Origin: Spirochaetaceae bacterium
Lineage (GTDB): Bacteria; Spirochaetota; Spirochaetia; Treponematales; Treponemataceae
Direction: 5' to 3'
Assembly: GCA_031272345.1 (NCBI GenBank)
Contig: JAISTZ010000130.1
Span: forward strand, 1-7,999
DNA: 7,999 nucleotides
The position numbers were made by a program, and so were the translations under genes. The first letter of the stretch is position 1, and every line of letters begins with the position of its first letter. This document shows positions 1 to 5,872 of this stretch, piece after piece. The notes below the pieces were generated by a model. The model searched no databases. It was given only the letters and a program-made list of their open reading frames with translations, and was not told the origin of the DNA.

Positions 1-270
1 ATCCTTGGGGACGGGGTAAAGGCCCTGGCCCCTTCGGAGGCGGGGAACTACGGCAGGACCAACCGGTCCCTCCACTACCTCTCGGCCCTCCCCGAGGGAA
101 CCGTGCTGGGCCCCGGGGACGCCGCGCCCCTTAGGACGGAGAAAATTCTTACCCCCGGCCTTCCGCCGGATTTCCTCGGCTGGGTCATGGGGAAGCGCCT
201 GGTTCGGGACGTGGAAAACGGCGCCGGGGTAAGGCTGGACGATTTTGTCCCCGGGCAATTTTTTTCTTGA
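1..270 (+). CDS. NeuB/SpsE-family nonulosonate (sialic acid-type) synthase, C-terminal part only
   Basis: Frame 1 is open from the window edge to TGA at 268-270 and encodes the last 89 residues; the start lies off the left side. The fragment fits the end of the NeuB/PseI/SpsE family. It has the linker PSEAGNYGRTNRSLHYL, where this family normally has an (R)RSL segment, followed by an SAF (antifreeze-like) domain: EGTVLGPGDAAPL, then RTEKILTPGLPPDFLGWVMGK, then RLVRDVENGAGVRLDDF. In characterised members the N-terminal TIM barrel condenses phosphoenolpyruvate with an N-acetylated sugar to make a nine-carbon sialic-type acid, and the SAF domain of the partner subunit closes over the active site. 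The exact substrate (NeuNAc, pseudaminic, legionaminic) cannot be read from this end, and the barrel is not visible. The stop falls where the family usually ends, so this is a window truncation and not a broken gene. No terminator follows it directly. It is separated from the signalling operon by a convergent tRNA gene and is probably functionally unrelated. Confidence 0.8.
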   Translation: MLGDGVKALAPSEAGNYGRTNRSLHYLSALPEGTVLGPGDAAPLRTEKILTPGLPPDFLGWVMGKRLVRDVENGAGVRLDDFVPGQFFS

Positions 271-330
271 TACTATCCTTAACGGCTGTCTTACCACCAA
301 CGGGACCGTCATCCAGAGCGTTTTCGGCGA

Positions 331-404
331 TGCGTCCGGCGCGGCTCGAACGCGCGGCCTACGGATTCGAAGTCCGTCGCTCTATCCAACTGAGCTACGG
401 ACGC
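331..404 (-). tRNA. tRNA-Arg (anticodon UCG)
   Basis: Read on the - strand, the 74 bases fold as a complete cloverleaf. The acceptor stem is GCGTCCG paired with CGGACGC, with discriminator A. The D arm is GCTC/GAGC with loop AGTTGGATA. The anticodon stem is ACGGA/TCCGT with loop CTTCGAA, giving anticodon TCG (UCG), which reads CGA and other CGN arginine codons. The variable loop is five bases (AGGCC). The T arm is GCGCG/CGCGC with loop TTCGAGC. All stems are fully Watson-Crick paired. The 3' CCA is not encoded (the next bases are TCG), so it must be added by a nucleotidyltransferase. The gene lies convergent to the synthase fragment and divergent from the signalling operon. Confidence 0.97.
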
Positions 405-416
405 AAGGATATTCAC

Positions 417-445
417 GTTGTACCACGTCCCAATCCCCGCGTCAA
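417..445 (-). promoter_or_regulatory. Promoter of the tRNA-Arg gene
   Basis: On the - strand there is a -35 box TTGACG (bases 445-440), a 17-base spacer and a -10 box TACAAC (422-417). Matches to the sigma-70 consensus are 5 of 6 and 4 of 6. The predicted transcription start, about seven bases past the -10 box, falls near 409-411, a few bases before the tRNA 5' end at 404. That is the usual short leader of a tRNA gene. Confidence 0.7.
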
Positions 446-469
446 GGCGCGGACCGGGAGTCATTTTTT
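434..469 (+). terminator. Possible weak intrinsic terminator between tRNA and operon
   Basis: On the + strand, TCCC-CGCG (434-441) can pair with CGCG (448-451) and GGGA (456-459), with a 6-base loop and a 4-base bulge. A six-T run follows at 464-469. The bulge and the four bases between stem and T run make it imperfect. If it works, it would stop + strand transcripts coming from the synthase and running antisense through the tRNA before they reach the signalling operon. The same bases include the -35 box of the tRNA promoter, so the symmetry may be incidental. Confidence 0.25.
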
Positions 470-471
470 CC

Positions 472-500
472 TTGAAAAAAATCCGCTCCTGTGGTAGTAT
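472..500 (+). promoter_or_regulatory. Promoter of the REC-HD-GYP / hybrid kinase operon
   Basis: A -35 box TTGAAA (472-477, 5 of 6 consensus bases), a 17-base spacer and a -10 box TAGTAT (495-500, 4 of 6) form a good sigma-70-type promoter in an AT-rich patch. The expected transcription start is around 506-508, only about three to five bases before the ATG at 511. No other promoter-like element was seen in front of the operon. Its -35 box is 26 bases from the -35 box of the divergent tRNA promoter. Confidence 0.65.
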
Positions 501-510
501 TTCCCTAAAA

Positions 511-1557
511 ATGGATGATTTAAAACAAATTTTGGTTGTTGACGATAACATCGCCACCCTCAAACAGATAGGCGCGGTCCTTGCGCCCTCCTATAGTCCA
601 ATCCTGGCAAAATCCGGCGCCGGGGCGCTCCGCATCCTGGAGACCGAAACCCCCAACCTGGCCCTCCTGGACGTGCACATGCCGGACATGGACGGCTTCG
701 AGACCCTGGCACAGATAAAAAAACTGCCCCAGGGGGCCAACCTGCCGGTGATTTTCCTCACCGGGAACAACGACGCGGCAACGGAAATAAAGGCCCTTGA
801 GTCCGGGGCCATGGACTTTGTCACAAAGCCCGTCAACAAGGACATCCTCTTGCACAGAATAGAGATGCACCTCAAATACGCGGCCTACCGGTCGTCCCTG
901 GAGGGCACCGTCAAGGAGCTGGAGGACAGCATCGTGGGCTCCTTCGTGCAGATCATCGACTGCAAGGACAAAAATTCCGGGCGGCACGTGATACGCACGG
1001 GCAAATTCACCAGGATCATCGGGGAGCGCCTCCTTGCCGCAGGGGTCCTGGGGGAGGCCCTTACGCCGAAAATCCTCGACACCATCGTCCGGGCCGCCCC
1101 GTTCCACGACGTGGGCAAAATCGGGGTGAGCGACATCCTCCTCATGAAGAAGGGCCCCCTCACGCCGGAGGAATACGACGAGGTCAAGAAGCACACCACC
1201 ATCGGGGCGGCCCTGATTCACACCATAATGCGGCGCACCCCGGTGATGGACTACCTGGACTACGCGGAGACCATCGCCCTGTACCACCACGAGCGCTGGG
1301 ACGGCGCGGGCTATCCCAGGGGCCTCAAGGGCGCGGAGATCCCCCTGTGCGCCAGGCTGGTGGCCGTGGCCAACGCCTACGACTCGTGCAGGACCCCCCG
1401 GTCCTACAGGCCCGCCATGGGACACCGGGAGGCCGCGGGGGTCATCAATGAAGGCCGGGGGACCTCCTTCGACCCGGTCATCGCGGACGCCTTCAGGGAC
1501 GTGAGCGACGAGTGCGGCAAGACGGCGGCGGACCCCGCAGCCGGAGGCCCGGGATGA
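511..1557 (+). CDS. REC-HD-GYP response regulator with an altered metal-binding site (first copy)
   Basis: A 348-residue cytosolic protein. Residues 5-122 form a receiver domain with acidic pair D11-D12, phosphoacceptor D54 in LLDVHMPDMDG, T84 and K106 in TKP. After a short linker, residues about 140-335 form an HD-GYP domain of the cyclic-di-GMP phosphodiesterase family: H159 in GRHVIRT, H199-D200 in HDVGKIGVSD, H228, H259-H260 in HHERWDGAGYP. The usual VAD.YDAL motif reads VANAYDSC, so N288 replaces a metal-ligand Asp, and activity may be lost or changed. The tail after about 333 is Gly/Ala/Pro-rich and looks disordered. The start is taken at ATG 511 because the receiver domain begins there and the promoter -10 box ends at 500. 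The in-frame TTG at 418 would lie upstream of that promoter and inside the tRNA promoter. No Shine-Dalgarno sequence precedes 511. The stop overlaps the next start by ATGA. The likely role is to couple kinase phosphorylation to cyclic-di-GMP turnover, or to regulate its twin. Confidence 0.93.
   Translation: MDDLKQILVVDDNIATLKQIGAVLAPSYSPILAKSGAGALRILETETPNLALLDVHMPDMDGFETLAQIKKLPQGANLPVIFLTGNNDAATEIKALESGAMDFVTKPVNKDILLHRIEMHLKYAAYRSSLEGTVKELEDSIVGSFVQIIDCKDKNSGRHVIRTGKFTRIIGERLLAAGVLGEALTPKILDTIVRAAPFHDVGKIGVSDILLMKKGPLTPEEYDEVKKHTTIGAALIHTIMRRTPVMDYLDYAETIALYHHERWDGAGYPRGLKGAEIPLCARLVAVANAYDSCRTPRSYRPAMGHREAAGVINEGRGTSFDPVIADAFRDVSDECGKTAADPAAGGPG
1543..1547 (+). promoter_or_regulatory. Ribosome binding site fixing the start of the second HD-GYP gene
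   Basis: GGAGG lies six bases before ATG 1554, inside the end of the preceding gene. It supports the start at 1554 over the in-frame GTG at 1512, which would add 14 residues outside the receiver fold. It also shows that this overlapping gene has its own initiation signal as well as coupling through ATGA. Confidence 0.7.
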
Positions 1558-2576
1558 AGAAAATCCTCGTGGTCGACGACACCATCGCCAGCCTCAAGCA
1601 GATAGGCGCCCTCCTGGAGGGGGAATACGACGTCACCCTGGCGAAGTCCGGGCCCATGGCCCTCACGATATGCGCCCGGGAGCGGCCCGACCTGATCCTC
1701 CTCGACGTGGACATGCCCGGCATGGACGGCTTCGAGACCCTCGCCAGGCTGCGGATGAACCCCTTCCTGGGGAGCATCCCGGTGATCTTCCTCACGGGAA
1801 ACAGGGACGCGGACACGGAGGTCAAGGCCCTCATGTCCGGGGCCAGGGACTTCATCACAAAGCCCGTAGAAAAGAGCATCCTGGCCCACCGGATCGAGCT
1901 CCACCTGTTCTTCGGTGCCTACGAGCGGCAGCTTGAAGACACGGTAAAGGAGCTCTCGGACAGCATCGCCGTCACCTTTGCGGAGGTCATAGAGTGCAGG
2001 GACGAAAACACCGGGGGCCACGTGGTGCGGACGAGCAAATACGTCAGGATGCTCGGGGAGGACCTGCTCAGGCGGAGGGTCTTCGGGGACGAACTCAGCC
2101 AGGAGGAGCTCGACCTGATCGTGCGGGCGGCCCCCCTCCACGACATCGGCAAAATCGCCATCAGCGACCGGATCCTCCTCAAGCAGGAGCGCCTGAGCGA
2201 CATGGAATTCGAGACCATGAAGACCCACGCGGCCCTGGGGGCGCGCATCATCGAGGGCATGATCGCCTGCACCTCGACCCTGCAATACCTCAAATACGCA
2301 AAGGTTATCGCGAACTTCCACCACGAGCGCTGGGACGGCAAGGGCTATCCCCAGGGGCTCTCCGGGGACGCCATACCCCTGGCTGCCAGGCTTATGAGCG
2401 TGGCCGACGTATACGACGCCCTGGTCGACACCAGGGTCTACCGCAAGGGGATGCCCCACGTGGAGGCCCGGGCCATCATCGTCGACGGCAGCGGCAAAAG
2501 CTTCGACCCCAGGGTGGTGGAGTCCTTCATTAGAATCGAAGGGGAACTGGAGAAGGCGTCAAAAAACCGGTTATGA
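1554..2576 (+). CDS. REC-HD-GYP response regulator, predicted cyclic-di-GMP phosphodiesterase (second copy)
   Basis: A 340-residue cytosolic protein, clearly paralogous to the gene before it along its whole length. The receiver domain (residues 2-118) has D8-D9, phosphoacceptor D51 in LLDVDMPGMDG, T81 and K103. The HD-GYP domain (about 136-328) keeps the full signature: H156 in TGGHVVRT, H196-D197 in HDIGKIAISD, H225, H256-H257 in HHERWDGKGYPQGL, and D285 in VADVYDAL, followed by the usual SGKSFDPRVVESF end. Proteins of this family hydrolyse cyclic-di-GMP to pGpG or GMP, and phosphorylation of the receiver sets activity. The position four residues before H156 is Asn (N152); family members with a third metal usually have Glu there, so a two-metal site is likelier (inference). 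The start at ATG 1554 is set by the GGAGG at 1543-1547 and by the receiver N-terminus. It overlaps both neighbours by four bases, so it should be made together with them. Confidence 0.95.
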   Translation: MKKILVVDDTIASLKQIGALLEGEYDVTLAKSGPMALTICARERPDLILLDVDMPGMDGFETLARLRMNPFLGSIPVIFLTGNRDADTEVKALMSGARDFITKPVEKSILAHRIELHLFFGAYERQLEDTVKELSDSIAVTFAEVIECRDENTGGHVVRTSKYVRMLGEDLLRRRVFGDELSQEELDLIVRAAPLHDIGKIAISDRILLKQERLSDMEFETMKTHAALGARIIEGMIACTSTLQYLKYAKVIANFHHERWDGKGYPQGLSGDAIPLAARLMSVADVYDALVDTRVYRKGMPHVEARAIIVDGSGKSFDPRVVESFIRIEGELEKASKNRL

Positions 2577-5500
2577 ATATATTAAAAAAGATTCTGTCCC
2601 ATTATATTTTTGACGAAAAACTGTCCCTCAATGAACGGAACGTGAATCTGGTGTACCTCTGCGGGGCCATCACGGTGCTCCTGACCCTGTTCGCCCATTG
2701 CTTCGAGAGCTCCTCCCTGCCCCTCATGCTCGTTATCTGCACGATCTTCCTGTTCACCCTGGCCCTCTTGTATTTCCGCAACCGGTTCACCCGGTTCGGG
2801 GCGCCCATGGCGGTGGGGCTCCTTGCCCTGGGGGACGTGCTCTTCCCGGTGGTGTTCTTTTTTAACGGGGGCACGTCGAGCGGCATGGTGGCCTATTTCG
2901 TGCTCATCCTGGTCGCCCTGTTCCTTGTGCTCGGCGGCAGGGTCCGGATCGTCCTCCTGGGGATCTTCGTCATCGTCGTTTGCGCCAGCTATTACGGGGA
3001 CTACCGGTACGGGGACTACATCAGGACCCTCCACAAGGACCTGCTCCGGCCCCTCACGGGGGTCTCCCAGTTCATCGACCACGTCCAATCCTTTGTGCTT
3101 GCGGGGCTTTTCATCGGCTGCGCCCTCAAGTTTCAGCACAGCCTCTACAAGAAGGAACAGGCGAAATCCCGCACCGCCCGGGAGCGGCGGCTGCGGCAGA
3201 ACGAGCTCCTCCAAGTGATCAACAATGCGGCGGTCAGGATTCTTACCGCCGGGGACGAGCGGTTCTCCCAGGCCGTGAACGACAGCATCGCCACCATGGC
3301 CCAGTGCATCGACGCGGACCGGGGGTACATCTGGAAGCGCCGGGATGACGGCGCAGGCGGCGCCTGCTACTCCTGCCTCAGCGAGTGGACCGCGACGGAG
3401 GAGCTCAGGCAGCGCATCGGGATCATCCGGGGGAGCGACATGCCCCCGGGGTGGGAGGAGAAGCTCCTCCGGGGGGAACACGCCGGGGGTGACGTGGCAA
3501 AGATGAGTCCCCGGGAACAGGAGAACCTGCGGGAAAACGGCTCCATGGCGGTGCTCTGTGTGCCCGTGTTCCTGAACGGCCTCTTCTGGGGGTTCCTGCT
3601 CTTTGACGACTGCCACTCCTCCAGGGACTTCCTGGACGACGAGGTGGACATCCTGCGTTCCGCGGCCCTGATGCTCGCCAACGCGGTGGAGCGGAACGCA
3701 GCCCAGGCCAGGATGGTGGAGACCGAGGAACGGGCGCGGATTCTGGTGGACGAAGCCCCCGTGGGCATCATGATGTGGACCGACAACCTGGACCTGATCG
3801 ACTGCAACGAAGAGGCCGTGCGGCTCTTCGGGGCCCAATCCAAGGAGGAGCTGATCGCCCGCTTCTACGACTTCGCCCCGGAGACCCAGCCCGACGGCCT
3901 GGACTCACGGGCAAAGCTCCTCCGCGTCCTGGGGGAAACCCTTGACACGGGAGAGGGTGCGGGGAACGGGGTCTACGAGTGGGCCTTCACGGACAAGGCC
4001 GGCCTCCCCCTTCCGGCGGAAATCACCCTCACGGGGGTAAAACTCGGGGACTCCGCCATGGCGCTGGTCTATTTCCGGGATCTGCGGGACCTCAAGCGGA
4101 TGCTCTCGGAAATCGCAACCAGGGACATGCTCCTTAGGACCGTGAACGACATGGCGGCGGTGCTCCTGCAATCGACCTCCGAAAGCTTCGAGAAGGACTT
4201 CAACGGCTGCTGCGGGATGCTGATGAAGGCCGTAAGGGCCGACCGGCTGCGGATTTGGAAGCGCCTCGGGGACGGAGCCGGAAGGGTCACCTATTCCCTC
4301 TTCTACGCCTGGGAAGAACACATGGGGGGGAACAACTTCTTCAACGAGGGCGACATAACCCAGGGGGATCTCTTCACCGGGGGGTACGACCGGCTCCTCC
4401 TGGGGGAATGTCTGAACGGGCCCGTCCGCAGCCTGCCCATTTCCCCGGACAATCCCCTGATCCAGGGGGTGGCTTCAATCCTGGGGGTGCCGATTTTTTT
4501 GCAGGACGAGCTGTGGGGCATGGCGAATTTCAGCGATTTTTATACGGAGCGCACATTTTCCCCCTTCGAGGAGACCATCCTCCGGTCGGGCACCCTGTTT
4601 CTGGCAAACGCGATCGAGCGGAACTCCCTCAGGACGAATCTGATCAACGCCCGGGAGGAGGCCCTGGCGAACACAAAGGCCAAGACCGCCTTCCTGGCCA
4701 CCATGAGTCACGAAATCCGCACCCCCCTCAACGCCATCATCGGCCTGGCGGAGATTCAACTGCAAAGGCCCCTCTCCCAGGCGGTCCGGGGGGATCTGGA
4801 AAAAATCCTCGCCTCCGGGTCGACCCTCCTGGCGATCATCAACGACATGCTCGACATTTCCAAGATAGAAACCGGCAGCCTGGAAATCATCCCCGGAACC
4901 TACGACATCTCCAGCCTGATCAACGACACGGCCCAACTCAACGTGGTCCGCATCGGCTCCAAGCCGATCACCTTCCAGATGAGCGTGGACAGTACCCTCC
5001 CGGCGGGGCTCTTCGGGGACGAGCTGCGGGTAAAACAGGTGCTCAACAACGTGCTTTCCAACGCCTTCAAGTACACCCGGGCGGGGTTCGTCAAATTTTC
5101 CTCCCGGTGGGAGCAGGCCGGGGGGGACATGGTCAACCTGATCTTCTCGGTGAGCGATTCCGGAATCGGCATACGGGAGGAGGACCGGGTGAAGCTCTTC
5201 GCCGAGTACAGCCAGCTCGACACCAGGGTGAACCGGGCCATCGAGGGCACGGGCCTGGGGCTTTCGATCACCAAGAACCTCGTGGAGATGATGGGGGGAT
5301 CCATCTCCGTGGAGAGCGAGTACGGCAAGGGGTCCACCTTCACGGTGCGGCTCCTCCAACGGGTGGTGGACTTCACCCCCATCGGAGAAAAAGTCGCCAG
5401 GAACCTGGAGACCTTCTCCTACTTCATCGGCAAGCACAGCCAGGCCACGAACATCCTCCGCTCTGACCTGTCCCACGGGTCGGTCCTGGTGGTGGACGAC

Positions 5501-5872
5501 GTGCAGACGAACCTGGACGTAACCAGGGGCTTCCTCCTGCCCTACGGCCTCACGATTGACTGTGTGCTCAGCGGGCAGGAAGCCATAGAGAAGATCCGCC
5601 GGGGGGAACGGAAATACGACATCATCTTCATGGACCACATGATGCCCGGGATGGACGGCCTTGAGGCGACCAAAATCATCCGCTCCATGGACTCCGAATA
5701 CGCCCGGCAGGTGCCCATCGTGGCCCTCACGGCCAACGCCCTGGCGGAGAACGAGAAGATGTTTCTGGCAAATGGGTTCGACGCCTTTGTCCCTAAACCC
5801 ATCGACATCCTCCGGCTCGACGGGGTGCTGAACGCCTTCATCAAGCCCAGGGACAAGGGGGCCGCCCGGTGA
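2573..5872 (+). CDS. Membrane hybrid histidine kinase: 6TM-GAF-PAS-GAF-HisKA-HATPase-REC
   Basis: A 1099-residue protein, complete in the window. Six hydrophobic segments lie at about 26-44, 50-68, 77-98, 103-121, 124-142 and 169-188, joined by short loops, so there is no sizeable periplasmic sensor domain. A charged linker (191-212) leads to GAF1 (about 211-376), PAS (385-507), GAF2 (about 518-683), a helical linker with AREEALAN, then HisKA with phosphoacceptor H713 in MSHEIRTPLN. The ATPase domain shows N826 and N830 in NVLSNAFKYT, DSGIGI (862-867), GTGLGLSIT (892-900) and GKGSTF. A C-terminal receiver (about 969-1092) has D975-D976, phosphoacceptor D1021 in MDHMMPGMDG, T1053 and K1075. 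All catalytic residues are present, so it should be an active kinase with an internal relay; no HPt domain is seen. The start is ATG 2573 in an ATGA overlap. The nearest purine-rich ribosome site (2549-2556) is 16 bases away, so translation probably depends on coupling. The next protein has the same N-terminal pattern, which supports this start. Likely partners are the two HD-GYP regulators just upstream. The ligand is unknown. Confidence 0.95.
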   Translation: MNILKKILSHYIFDEKLSLNERNVNLVYLCGAITVLLTLFAHCFESSSLPLMLVICTIFLFTLALLYFRNRFTRFGAPMAVGLLALGDVLFPVVFFFNGGTSSGMVAYFVLILVALFLVLGGRVRIVLLGIFVIVVCASYYGDYRYGDYIRTLHKDLLRPLTGVSQFIDHVQSFVLAGLFIGCALKFQHSLYKKEQAKSRTARERRLRQNELLQVINNAAVRILTAGDERFSQAVNDSIATMAQCIDADRGYIWKRRDDGAGGACYSCLSEWTATEELRQRIGIIRGSDMPPGWEEKLLRGEHAGGDVAKMSPREQENLRENGSMAVLCVPVFLNGLFWGFLLFDDCHSSRDFLDDEVDILRSAALMLANAVERNAAQARMVETEERARILVDEAPVGIMMWTDNLDLIDCNEEAVRLFGAQSKEELIARFYDFAPETQPDGLDSRAKLLRVLGETLDTGEGAGNGVYEWAFTDKAGLPLPAEITLTGVKLGDSAMALVYFRDLRDLKRMLSEIATRDMLLRTVNDMAAVLLQSTSESFEKDFNGCCGMLMKAVRADRLRIWKRLGDGAGRVTYSLFYAWEEHMGGNNFFNEGDITQGDLFTGGYDRLLLGECLNGPVRSLPISPDNPLIQGVASILGVPIFLQDELWGMANFSDFYTERTFSPFEETILRSGTLFLANAIERNSLRTNLINAREEALANTKAKTAFLATMSHEIRTPLNAIIGLAEIQLQRPLSQAVRGDLEKILASGSTLLAIINDMLDISKIETGSLEIIPGTYDISSLINDTAQLNVVRIGSKPITFQMSVDSTLPAGLFGDELRVKQVLNNVLSNAFKYTRAGFVKFSSRWEQAGGDMVNLIFSVSDSGIGIREEDRVKLFAEYSQLDTRVNRAIEGTGLGLSITKNLVEMMGGSISVESEYGKGSTFTVRLLQRVVDFTPIGEKVARNLETFSYFIGKHSQATNILRSDLSHGSVLVVDDVQTNLDVTRGFLLPYGLTIDCVLSGQEAIEKIRRGERKYDIIFMDHMMPGMDGLEATKIIRSMDSEYARQVPIVALTANALAENEKMFLANGFDAFVPKPIDILRLDGVLNAFIKPRDKGAAR
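5855..5861 (+). promoter_or_regulatory. Ribosome binding site for the second kinase's GTG start
   Basis: AAGGGGG lies seven bases before GTG 5869, within the end of the first kinase gene. It pairs with the anti-Shine-Dalgarno sequence with one G-U wobble. This supports initiation at the non-ATG codon that overlaps the previous stop as GTGA. Confidence 0.5.

Noticed and set aside
271..330. Terminator for the synthase or the tRNA in the convergent gap
   Set aside because: No stem with an adjacent T run is seen on either strand; the only pairings, such as ACGG with CCGT, are too short.
331..404. tRNA-Arg as an integration site for a mobile element
   Set aside because: No duplicate of the tRNA 3' end, integrase or change in base composition is seen in the window.
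418..510. Upstream TTG start extending the first HD-GYP protein by 31 residues
   Set aside because: The added segment would lie upstream of the operon promoter and within the tRNA promoter. It has no ribosome site, and the receiver fold begins at the ATG at 511.
245..563. Short overlapping frames around the tRNA on both strands
   Set aside because: They run through the tRNA and both promoters, have no domain content, and are explained by the RNA gene and regulatory sites.
2571..2620. Internal promoter in the AT-rich start of the first kinase gene
   Set aside because: TATATT-like and TTGACG-like sequences are present, but none are spaced as a -35/-10 pair.
4255..5466. Long + strand frame inside the first kinase gene
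   Set aside because: It is an out-of-frame shadow of the GAF2-HisKA-HATPase region, with arginine, glycine and proline-rich content and no domain.
520..5638. Long open frames on the - strand opposite the operon (for example 520-1425, 1404-2459, 2582-3838, 4475-5638)
   Set aside because: They lie wholly opposite well-supported domain proteins. Their translations are rich in Gly, Pro, His, Glu and Val with no recognisable domains, which is typical of antisense frames in GC-rich coding DNA.
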